From contig NZ_KB905370.1 in the NCBI RefSeq assembly GCF_000378985.1, positions 4,648,799-4,712,798 of the forward strand: DNA of 64,000 nucleotides, read 5' to 3'. Each line of letters starts with the position of its first letter. Position 1 is the first letter of the stretch. Position numbers and translations under genes: made by a program. Shown piece after piece: positions 27,936 to 35,434 of this stretch. Below the pieces are notes generated by a model. The model did no database searches. It was not told the origin of the DNA and saw only the letters and a list, made by a program, of their open reading frames with translations. The stretch is from Ensifer sp. BR816 (GTDB lineage Bacteria; Pseudomonadota; Alphaproteobacteria; Rhizobiales; Rhizobiaceae).

Positions 27936-29599
27936 TGGCACGCTGGGACATTGGGTCGGCGCTTTTCGGAGTTCGCTCCCGGCAGCCGGATGAAGTCAAC
28001 ACGTTTGATTACATCGTCGTCGGCGGAGGCTCGACCGGGTGTGTCGTGGCCTCGCGTCTCTCGGAGGACCCCGCCGTTAGAGTACTGCTCCTCGAGGAGG
28101 GGCCGCGCGACCTCAATCCCTACATTCACATTCCCGGCGCGTACTACAAAACCGCGCAGGGCGAACTGCTGAAGCGCATTCCCTGGGAACCGATGGCCGA
28201 TCAGCGACGCGCTGAGACGCCGACCATGGTGCAGGCCCGCGTGCTTGGCGGCGGCAGCTCCGTCAACGCGATGATCTACATTCGTGGCGTGCCGTCCGAC
28301 TATGAGCAGTGGGTCAACCTGGGTGCCGAAGGCTGGAGCTATGCCGACGTCCTGCCGTTCTTCATGCGCGCCGAGGACAACAATCGCTTTTGCAACGGAG
28401 TCCATGGTGTCGGGGGGCCACTCGGAGTTTCGGATATCGACTATATTCATCCCCTGACCCGCGCCTGGTTGCAGGCCTGCCAGCAGGCGGGTCTTCCTTA
28501 CAACCCCGACTTCAACTCAGGAAATCCGGCAGGTTGCGGCCTGTATCAGATAACGGCCCGCAACGGGCGCCGCAGCTCTGCCGCGGTTGCCTATCTCAAC
28601 CCAGCCCGCAAACGGAGCAATCTGCGGATCGAGACTGGGACCACGGTTACGCGCGTGATAGTTGAGAAGGGACGCGCAGTCGGTGTCGAATGTGTGAAGG
28701 GCAAACGCACCGTAGTCTATAGGGCCGAGCAGGAAGTCGTCCTCTCCGCCGGGGCGATTGGCACGCCCAAGCTCCTGATGCTGTCCGGGATTGGTCCCGA
28801 AGGCCAGATCAGACGCCAGGGGATAGACCTCCAGGCGGACCTGCCTGGCGTGGGCCAGAACCTCCAGGATCATATCGAAATCTCGATAGTCTACCAGCTC
28901 AACGGACCGCACAGCTATGACAAGTATAAAAGGCCTCTCTGGAAAGCGGCGGCCGGGCTGAACTACGCTCTCTTCCGTAGTGGCCCGGCGTCATCGAACC
29001 TGATTGAAGGGGGCGCATTCTGGTGGGGCGACAAGGCCGAGACGACCCCTGATATCCAATATTTCATGGTCGTTGGCGCGGGCATCGAGGAGGGGGTCGA
29101 TGCGGTGCCCGGAGGTAACGGATGCACGGTCAATCTGGGGCAGATCCGACCCCGCTCCAGAGGTGAGGTGACGCTCGCTAGCGCTGACCCGACGGCAAAT
29201 CCGCGCGTAGCGCCGCGTTACTTCTCGGACCCATACGATCTCGACGCCATCACCGACGGAACAATGACCGCGCTCGACATCATGGCGCAGCCGGCAATCG
29301 CCCGATACGTCGCCGCCCGGCACACGCCGTCGCCGTCTCTCAAGACGCGCGAGGATATCAAGGCATTTTGTCTCAAGGACGCCCACGCCGCCTTGCACCC
29401 TTCGGGGACGTGCCGCATGGGGCAGGACGAAATGGCGGTGGTCGACCCGCAGCTTCGGGTGAGAGGGATCGACGGTTTGCGGGTCGCTGATGCCTCGGTT
29501 ATGCCAACGCTGATCTCGGGTAACCCCAATGCCGTGTGCATCATGATCGGCGAGCGGGCGGCCGATTTCCTGCGCTCAGAAACCGCGCAGAGACATTAA
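27932..29599 (+). CDS. GMC-family flavin oxidoreductase, choline-dehydrogenase-like (second of two)
   Basis: This 555-residue GMC enzyme has IVVGGGSTGCVVASRLSEDP (FAD fold), ARVLGGGSSVNAMIYIRGVP (GMC signature 1), VVLSAGAIGTPKLLMLSGIGP (signature 2), and HPSGTCRMGQDEMAVVDPQL with ASVMPTLISGNPNAVCIMIG at the C-terminus. It resembles choline or alcohol dehydrogenases (BetA-like), but no betaine genes are nearby. The ATG at 27932 overlaps the stop of the first GMC gene (ATGA). Having two different GMC enzymes side by side suggests two oxidations of the same molecule or of related ones. Confidence 0.9.
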   Translation: MMARWDIGSALFGVRSRQPDEVNTFDYIVVGGGSTGCVVASRLSEDPAVRVLLLEEGPRDLNPYIHIPGAYYKTAQGELLKRIPWEPMADQRRAETPTMVQARVLGGGSSVNAMIYIRGVPSDYEQWVNLGAEGWSYADVLPFFMRAEDNNRFCNGVHGVGGPLGVSDIDYIHPLTRAWLQACQQAGLPYNPDFNSGNPAGCGLYQITARNGRRSSAAVAYLNPARKRSNLRIETGTTVTRVIVEKGRAVGVECVKGKRTVVYRAEQEVVLSAGAIGTPKLLMLSGIGPEGQIRRQGIDLQADLPGVGQNLQDHIEISIVYQLNGPHSYDKYKRPLWKAAAGLNYALFRSGPASSNLIEGGAFWWGDKAETTPDIQYFMVVGAGIEEGVDAVPGGNGCTVNLGQIRPRSRGEVTLASADPTANPRVAPRYFSDPYDLDAITDGTMTALDIMAQPAIARYVAARHTPSPSLKTREDIKAFCLKDAHAALHPSGTCRMGQDEMAVVDPQLRVRGIDGLRVADASVMPTLISGNPNAVCIMIGERAADFLRSETAQRH

Positions 29600-29613
29600 A
29601 AGGATCTAGGCTG

Positions 29614-30618
29614 ATGACCCTCACACTAGATCAGGACGCCAGGGCAATACTCCTGCCGGCGTTCGACAATCTGGATTTTGCGGACGTGATGGAACCGTTT
29701 CTGAAAAAGGGCGGCCGTTCCGTTCTGATCGGGGAAACACGGGCCGAGTACGTGGCTCGAGAGATGTCAAAAGAAAGACTGGCCACGGAGACGCCGGAGA
29801 TCTTTCGGACCGCTGTCGACAGGCTCCGGGCTGGATGTCCCGAGCTCATAGTCGCCGTCGACCAAGAGTTGGGCGGCATCCAGAGGCTGGAAGGGCTTGT
29901 CTGTGCGCTCCCCGACTTGCAAGACGCGGAGGCGTTGTCTGAAAACGTGCTCGCCGAACGTTGCCAACAAGTCGCGGCAGCCGCTCGCGAGCTCGGCGTC
30001 ACGATGTTCCTGGCGCCGATCGCAGACGTCGTCGACGGCCGAAATCCATGGCTGCACAACCGGACGATGGGCAGGGATGCGCAAACCGTCGCGAGGCTTG
30101 CCGCGGCGTACGTCAAGGGCGTCCAGAAGGCGGGGATCACTGCAGTGACGAAGCACTTTCCGGGCTTCAACGATCTTGAAGCTGACCCTGCGCTGGTCGA
30201 TGTTTCGCTCGGAACGACACTCGACCGCATCCTCGGAAGTGCCCTGCCGTTCAGGGCTGCGATCGAGGCTGGGACGAAAGCGGTGATGACAGGCCCCGCG
30301 CCCGTCGCCGCGTTCGACGCACAAAATGCTGCCAGCACGTCAGCGACTGTGATCGCGCTGCTGCGCGGGCACTTCGGCTTCAAGGGCCTCGTTGTCAGCG
30401 ACGATCTTGACGCTCCTGCCACGATGCGCGGCGCATCGCTTCTGGACACCGCTATAGCCTCCCTCAACGCAGGGGTCGACCTCCTGCTCGTCGGAGGAGG
30501 GCCACACATCCACGCCTTGTCCGACGGCATCGCCGACGCAGTGCGGGCTGGGCGTCTTTCTGCCGAGCGGTTGGCAGATGCAGCGTGCCGCGTGAGGGAA
30601 AACGCCGCTGGACGTTGA
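29614..30618 (+). CDS. Glycoside hydrolase family 3-type protein (NagZ-like single domain)
   Basis: This 334-residue protein is a single GH3 TIM barrel like NagZ: LIVAVDQELGGIQRLEG (substrate-loop region), GVTMFLAPIADVVDG, ITAVTKHFPGF, and the nucleophile Asp in GLVVSDDLDAPATM (about residue 270). NagZ enzymes cleave N-acetylglucosaminides using a loop His-Asp dyad (KHFPGHGDT-DSH). Here the loop reads KHFPGFNDLEADPALVDV and lacks that His. The acid-base residue must differ, or the protein acts as a phosphorylase-like or non-canonical hydrolase. It is the last gene of the rightward operon, 14 bases after the second GMC gene. Confidence 0.82.
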   Translation: MTLTLDQDARAILLPAFDNLDFADVMEPFLKKGGRSVLIGETRAEYVAREMSKERLATETPEIFRTAVDRLRAGCPELIVAVDQELGGIQRLEGLVCALPDLQDAEALSENVLAERCQQVAAAARELGVTMFLAPIADVVDGRNPWLHNRTMGRDAQTVARLAAAYVKGVQKAGITAVTKHFPGFNDLEADPALVDVSLGTTLDRILGSALPFRAAIEAGTKAVMTGPAPVAAFDAQNAASTSATVIALLRGHFGFKGLVVSDDLDAPATMRGASLLDTAIASLNAGVDLLLVGGGPHIHALSDGIADAVRAGRLSAERLADAACRVRENAAGR

Positions 30619-30960
30619 ACGAACGGTATCGGATTGCCCGCAGGGCTTGTCCGGAGGGTGCGAAGCAAAAGGCCCCACTGAACATACGTGAGTTGAAACG
30701 CAGTCGATCGCAGTCAACGCCGCCTGCAGCAGCGCGGTGCCGCCAACTGCCGCAGGCTGCCTAAGCGGCTTTGTTAGCCAACCGACGCGAGCGCACCGAC
30801 CCAAGACATTGGCAACGAGCTGTCCATGGTGGTGGTGATTGGGCCACCAGCGTTGCACAGGCCACTCCGCGAGGAGTTCGCATTATTCCATGGCCGACCA
30901 ATCCCTCTGCGACCACACGGGATAGGAGATAGTTGTCGAGCCGCTCACGACGGTCAGCTA
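30619..30960. other. 340-bp stretch with no supportable gene
   Basis: No family similarity, strong hairpin or coding frame with a good start was seen. It separates the end of the sugar operon from repeat copy B. Confidence 0.4.
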
Positions 30961-30964
30961 TTGG

Positions 30965-31083
30965 GGCCTAGGACGAAGCCGCTCGCGCGGCACTGGCGCC
31001 CGTGGTGAGGGTGCAGGAATGATCTGAACGGCGTGCATTTGCAGGTGTGCGGTCCTGGCTGACGATTGAGGTGTTCTCAATCT
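30965..31083 (+). repeat. Copy B of a ~115-bp element shared with 4481-4600, upstream of a small ORF
   Basis: On the plus strand this reads like the minus strand of 4481-4600: GCCGCTCGCGCGGCACTGGC, then CGCCCGTGGTGAGGGTGCAG, later CCTGGCTGA and the dyad TTGAG-GTGTT-CTCAA (31066-31080). It ends 18 bases before a start codon with an AGGAGG site at 31101. Copy A lies in front of hom in the same relative orientation, so both copies point at a downstream gene. Confidence 0.6.
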
Positions 31084-31100
31084 TCAGACAGGAGGTTGCC

Positions 31101-31265
31101 ATGACGGAGGAGAGGACGACCCCGCTGCGCGAGCGGCTTCGTCCAAGGGTCGACAGGAGACGGAAAGCCCTCGACCGGAGAGCGCCAAAGCAGTCGCTTG
31201 CTCTTTCGCTCCGATCAACTGCGGCATGGCTCCTCAACGGCGGCGTTGGAGAAAAAGGGCGATAG
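31101..31265 (+). CDS. Small basic protein, unknown (54 residues)
   Basis: The ATG at 31101 has an excellent ribosome site (CAGGAGGTTGCC). The product begins MTEERTTPLRERLRPRVD and is very rich in Arg and Lys in its first half. It then becomes mildly hydrophobic (SLRSTAAWLLNGG) and stops. I know no family for it. It may be a genuine small protein downstream of the repeat-B leader, or the surviving start of a longer lost gene. Confidence 0.4.
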   Translation: MTEERTTPLRERLRPRVDRRRKALDRRAPKQSLALSLRSTAAWLLNGGVGEKGR

Positions 31266-31486
31266 CACCCCGTCAGGCTGGAGCGACAGCCTGACCCTTG
31301 ATGCGGCCCTGGTCACGCATTTGCCTGGAGAGCCGTTGAACGGAAGATGATCGCCGGGCGGGTTTCGCTCGAACGGAAGCCGCGGTCCGCAACGTGAAGA
31401 AGACGCAGTATGCTCGCCACAGTCGTGCTGCCCCAAAGTGTATGATATCGTGCGTGAACTGCGTGGGCCGTTTGGAGGGGGACCAC

Positions 31487-31915
31487 ATGCCAAGCGCATC
31501 CGCATTGCTCGGAACCTGGCGAATGCTCTCGTGGACGCGGAAAGTTGTTGTCTCCGGCGAGGTAACCGATGCCATGGGCGCGGAGCCTGTGGGATTCCTC
31601 TCTTATCAGGCAGACGGCCGCATGATGGCATTGGTGGTCAGCCGTGCTCGGCCTGCACCCCAGGCGGCCAAGCTTACGAATGATGAGAAGGCTGCTCTTT
31701 TCGATTCTATGCTGGCCTATAGCGGCTCCTACACGGTCGAAAACGGCAGGGTCACGCATCACGTCGATGCAAGCTGGAATCCTCTTTGGGGGGTGGCCGA
31801 ACTCATCCGACCGTATTCGATCAGCGGCGACAGGCTGGTGATCAGCGACGCGCCGGGGATCGACCCTGTGACGGGTGAGGAAGTAATTTATCGGATCGAG
31901 TTTCAAAAGGTCTGA
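31487..31915 (+). CDS. Lipocalin-like domain protein
   Basis: This 142-residue protein matches the bacterial lipocalin-like family. It begins LLGTWRMLSWTRKVVVSGE, with GAEPVGFLSYQADGRMMALV in the first sheet, then AYSGSYTVENGRVTHHVDAS and the final GEEVIYRIEFQKV strand. The start at 31487 follows GGAGGGGG. No signal peptide is present. Members bind small hydrophobic molecules, but the function here is unknown. A flavin monooxygenase gene starts 100 bases downstream on the same strand and may be part of the same unit. Confidence 0.82.
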   Translation: MPSASALLGTWRMLSWTRKVVVSGEVTDAMGAEPVGFLSYQADGRMMALVVSRARPAPQAAKLTNDEKAALFDSMLAYSGSYTVENGRVTHHVDASWNPLWGVAELIRPYSISGDRLVISDAPGIDPVTGEEVIYRIEFQKV

Positions 31916-32018
31916 GGGGGGCCTTTTGACACCGAAGCGGCAGGCCGTGTGTCCAAACGCCGATCCCAACCGCGGCCGCTTCGCGCGTCACAATGCGGCC
32001 TTTCCGGCAGGGGGAACC

Positions 32019-33242
32019 ATGACAGGAATTCTCGACGCGGTTGTCATAGGCGCAGGCTCGGCCGGGCTTGGGGTCAGCTATTTTCTCAAGCAGCAAGGAT
32101 GCGCTCATCAGGTGCTTGAACGGAGCCGCGTAGGCGAGACATGGCGGACCCAGCGCTGGGACTCTTTCCTTCTGAACTCACCGAATATCCGTTCTTTGCT
32201 GCCCGGCGATTCCTTTGCCGGACCGGACCCGTGGGGTGCCAGCACGCAGCAACAGTTCGTCACCTATCTCGAGAGCTATGTCGAGCGGCATCGGTTACCG
32301 GTGATAACCGAGACTCCGGTCGAGAAACTCTCTAGGGATGATGAGGCCTTTCTGATGGCGACGCCGCGCGGTGCGTTTCGCGCGCGCAACGTCGTGATCG
32401 CGAGCGGTAGCCTGAATTGTCCGAAGCGGCCGCCATGGGCGGCGGAACTGCCGCCGACAATTCGCCAGCTCGATTCCTCGACCTATCGCAATGCCGCCGA
32501 ACTGGAACAAGGTGCAGTCCTCGTGGTTGGCAGCGGTCAGTCAGGCGGTCAGATTACCGAAGACCTGGTGCTTGCGGGTCGCTCGGTCTTTCTGGCGACC
32601 AGCCGGGCCGGCCGTCTGGTGCGGCATTACCGCGGCGGCGACATCTTCCACTGGATGACCCTGTCGGGCTTTCTCGACATGCCGCGCCAAGAATTCGTCC
32701 TGCCCTCCGGGAAGCTGCCGGCGAGGGGCCTGCTCGGTGCCACCCACACTATCAGCCTGCAATCGCTGAGCGCCGAGGGTGTCGTGTTGGTCGGTCGCTT
32801 CTTGGGTGTAGAGAATGGCAGCCTGGTATTCGGCGACGACCTGGATGAGCATATACGCTTTGCGGACGAGAGTTCAGCCAACGTCAAGCGCTTTATTGAC
32901 GCATACATCGGGCGCGCCGGGCTGAACGCGCCGCCTGCCGAGGACGACCCTGCCGAGATCATCGCGCCGCGCCTGCCCAATCCACCAATCCGCTCACTCG
33001 AATTGGCGACGAGTGGCATAACGTCGGTAATCTGGTGCACAGGTTTCAGAGGCGATTTCCGATGGATCAAAATCCCGGACTCCATCGATGGCAGCGGCCA
33101 GCCCATTCACCAAGACGGGATCGGATTGGTTCCAGGGCTGTATTTTTCCGGCCTCGATTTTGCCTCGACGCGGAAATCGGGAATCATAGTGGGTGTGGCG
33201 GAAGAGGCGGCACGTCTGACGGGCCATCTTGCTAAGATATAG
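32019..33242 (+). CDS. Flavin-containing monooxygenase (CzcO/YUCCA-like)
   Basis: This 407-residue two-dinucleotide-binding flavoprotein has AVVIGAGSAGLGVSYFLKQQG (FAD site), then VGETWRTQRWDSFLLNSP, and a second Rossmann motif VLVVGSGQSGGQITEDLVLAG for NADPH. The C-terminal part has SVIWCTGFRGDFRWIKIP and GLYFSGLDFASTRKSGII. It probably inserts oxygen into an N- or S-containing or carbonyl substrate. The start at 32019 follows AGGGGGAACC. A decayed paralogue of its C-terminal third lies at 40527-40905 on the other strand. Confidence 0.88.
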   Translation: MTGILDAVVIGAGSAGLGVSYFLKQQGCAHQVLERSRVGETWRTQRWDSFLLNSPNIRSLLPGDSFAGPDPWGASTQQQFVTYLESYVERHRLPVITETPVEKLSRDDEAFLMATPRGAFRARNVVIASGSLNCPKRPPWAAELPPTIRQLDSSTYRNAAELEQGAVLVVGSGQSGGQITEDLVLAGRSVFLATSRAGRLVRHYRGGDIFHWMTLSGFLDMPRQEFVLPSGKLPARGLLGATHTISLQSLSAEGVVLVGRFLGVENGSLVFGDDLDEHIRFADESSANVKRFIDAYIGRAGLNAPPAEDDPAEIIAPRLPNPPIRSLELATSGITSVIWCTGFRGDFRWIKIPDSIDGSGQPIHQDGIGLVPGLYFSGLDFASTRKSGIIVGVAEEAARLTGHLAKI

Positions 33243-33562
33243 CACTCTTTAACGTGCCAAGCGGCTTGCTGCGGCTGCGGTGCACAAATCTCCGCTGCAT
33301 TTGAAATCTGTCGTCAGTAGCCCCTTATTTCCTTCAGCGTATCCTTGACGTGGCTGTCGATGAAACTCTCGTTCTCCATTGCCGCCTACGCGGGAACCGC
33401 AGCCTTGGCCCCAGGCCGACGGCCATCGTGCGCGAGGGCCTGGCAGTGCTGGCAGGGATCTTTGGAACCTCGGCGAAACAGGCGTGCCGCCGAAGTCCCC
33501 GGTTGTGAATGAAACGTGAGGTTAAGATGGCGCGTCCGCAGCCCGAGATCACGAGGTGGGCG

Positions 33563-33725
33563 ATGCGGACTATTCTTGTCACTGGGAGCCCCGGGCGGAA
33601 TTGGCCGGGTAGTCTGCGAACGCCTTGCCGCCAGCGGCACTCGACTCGTCCTTGCAGCTCGGCTCGAATCCGGGGCGTCGACGCTCCCCGCACCCTCGGG
33701 GGTCCCACTCGACAATCCCTGTTAA
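33563..33725 (+). pseudogene. Short-chain dehydrogenase N-terminal remnant, frameshifted
   Basis: From ATG 33563 (AGGTGGG upstream) the first frame gives MRTILVTGSPG. After a one-base shift the next frame continues GIGRVVCERLAASGTRLVLAARLES. Together they form the TGxxxGIG cofactor motif and second strand of an SDR. The remaining 180 or so residues are missing. The rest of 33243-33800 shows no other recognisable gene. Confidence 0.6.
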
Positions 33726-33800
33726 TATGGCCTCTGACACCTCGGTGGCCGATTTTGGTGGACGCCTTGCTGCATGGGGCCAGAATCCCTGACTGACGAT

Positions 33801-35048
33801 TCACAGAGTGATCATCGTGCTCGTTTCACCATTTAGCAGTCGCTTCAGGTGAAAACTGGCGAGTCGGTCCTCCGCGTCACGACCAACCAAGGCAGCAAAT
33901 GAAGCAACTGCATGACTATCGCCGGCCTCCAACTGCTCGAAAGCCGTTAAGTACGCCTGCGTTTCTGCGCTGGCACATCGTTCGGCATTAAGCGGCTCGA
34001 ACGCGCGGACAGGCTCGGTCCGGCCCCGGAGGAGGAGATCACCTACAGGGCGGCCGCAGAAGCCTTCGGCGCTGGCGGCGATGGTGGCGCTCACGCAGAT
34101 ACGGGTCCCTAACGTCTTGTTGGCCGCTTGCAAGCGCGCGGCAACATTGATCGTGTCGCCATAGGCACTGTAGTCGAAAAACCTTCCTCCCCCGAAATTA
34201 CCGACGACGGCGCTTCCAGCATGCGCGCCGATTCGGGTATGGCCGAGAGGTATTCCCTTCTTGCTCCAGTGTTCGCGGAAGGAGCACGCGAAGCCGTCGA
34301 GTTCCAGCGAACAGGCGATGGCGCGCCCCGCATGGTCCAGTTGATCCGCCGGAGCTCCGAAAAGAACGTGGAGTGCATCGCCGATTATCTTTGCTACGGT
34401 CCCCTCGTGGGCAAACACGATGTCAGTCATTCCTACGATGTAGTCGTTGAGGAGGGGTCCGAGCACGTTTGGTTCGATCGCCTCCACGAGTGAAGTGAAG
34501 CCTGTCAAGTCGGTAAAGAGCGAGACTACCTCCCTTCGCGCGCCACCGAGGTCAAGGGCATTGGCACTGCTTGCAAGGCGATCGGCGAGATTGGGTGAGA
34601 AGTAACGCGACAGCGACGCACGAGCTTGCTCCGCCGCTGCCTGCCGGCGCTGCACCTCTCGCATGTTCTCCACATGGCGAATTGTCTTGTCGATTGTTGC
34701 TTCGAGATCGCAGAAATCGATTGGCTTTGTGACGAAATCATAGGCGCCGCGGTTCATCGCAGTTCGGATGTTTGCCATGTCACTGTAGGCGGAGACGATG
34801 ATCGTCGAGAGGTTCTCGCCCCTTTCCCGCAGCTTGGCCAACAGCGACAACCCGTCCATGCGCGGCATATTGATGTCGCTCAGCACCACGTCTACCTCTT
34901 CGTGATCAGCAAGTAGCGTCAACGCCTCGACGCCATCGCGGGCAAAGAGAAAACGTAATGCGCCTCCGCGGATCCTTCGCCGAAACTTCTGGACGAGAAG
35001 CATCTCGAGATCCGGCTCATCGTCCACAACGAGAATGCTGATGCTCAT
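33801..35048 (-). CDS. Response regulator with class III adenylate/guanylate cyclase output
   Basis: This 415-residue protein has an N-terminal receiver (about residues 1-125, with VVDDEPD acidic pocket, phospho-Asp in [13 protein letters not shown] and Lys in FVTKPIDF). A coiled linker follows, then a class III nucleotide cyclase domain (about 160-350). The catalytic parts are SLFTDLTGFTSLVE (first metal Asp), KIIGDALHVLFG (second metal Asp) and YGDTINVAARL (base-selecting Asp, transition-state Asn and Arg). All appear intact, so phosphorylation probably controls cAMP synthesis. It overlaps the single receiver gene by four bases and ends a three-gene operon. Confidence 0.92.
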   Translation of the reverse strand: MSISILVVDDEPDLEMLLVQKFRRRIRGGALRFLFARDGVEALTLLADHEEVDVVLSDINMPRMDGLSLLAKLRERGENLSTIIVSAYSDMANIRTAMNRGAYDFVTKPIDFCDLEATIDKTIRHVENMREVQRRQAAAEQARASLSRYFSPNLADRLASSANALDLGGARREVVSLFTDLTGFTSLVEAIEPNVLGPLLNDYIVGMTDIVFAHEGTVAKIIGDALHVLFGAPADQLDHAGRAIACSLELDGFACSFREHWSKKGIPLGHTRIGAHAGSAVVGNFGGGRFFDYSAYGDTINVAARLQAANKTLGTRICVSATIAASAEGFCGRPVGDLLLRGRTEPVRAFEPLNAERCASAETQAYLTAFEQLEAGDSHAVASFAALVGRDAEDRLASFHLKRLLNGETSTMITL

Positions 35049-35434
35049 GTGAGCCGCCCGATACGCATGTCGATTTCTGCTCTAAGTGCTGCGAAATCGA
35101 TCGGCTTCGTCAGCAGTGCTTCGGCGCCGCCATCGAGTGCTTCCTGTCTCGTCTGCGGATCTCCATAAGCGGTGATCATGATCACCGGCACATCCGGCCG
35201 TATTCTGCGCGCCATCGGCAGTAGCTCAAGACCGCTCATGCCCGGCATATTGATGTCAGACAGGACGAGAATGAGGGTGACGTCCCTCGCATCGGCGATC
35301 CGCTCGAGCGCAGCTCGCGCTGATTGCGCGAACTCCATCAGGAACCGCCCGCCGCGCAAATCACGGCGGAACTGCTGGCGAAAAAGATGCTCGATGTCCG
35401 CCTCGTCGTCGACTACAAGGATGAGAAGGCTCAT
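35045..35434 (-). CDS. Single-domain response regulator (receiver only)
   Basis: This 129-residue stand-alone receiver has [17 protein letters not shown], the phospho-Asp in [13 protein letters not shown], a Thr-containing [12 protein letters not shown] strand and the conserved Lys in [11 protein letters not shown]. There is no output domain, so it may act as a phosphate sink or a relay between the kinase and the cyclase regulator. It is closely related to the receiver of the downstream cyclase protein. It is overlapped by four bases at both ends (ATGA), a sign of coupled translation. Confidence 0.93.
   Translation of the reverse strand: MSLLILVVDDEADIEHLFRQQFRRDLRGGRFLMEFAQSARAALERIADARDVTLILVLSDINMPGMSGLELLPMARRIRPDVPVIMITAYGDPQTRQEALDGGAEALLTKPIDFAALRAEIDMRIGRLT

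Noticed and set aside
27932..29599. Choline dehydrogenase betA
   Set aside because: It is similar in the GMC family only. No betB, betI or choline transporter is nearby.
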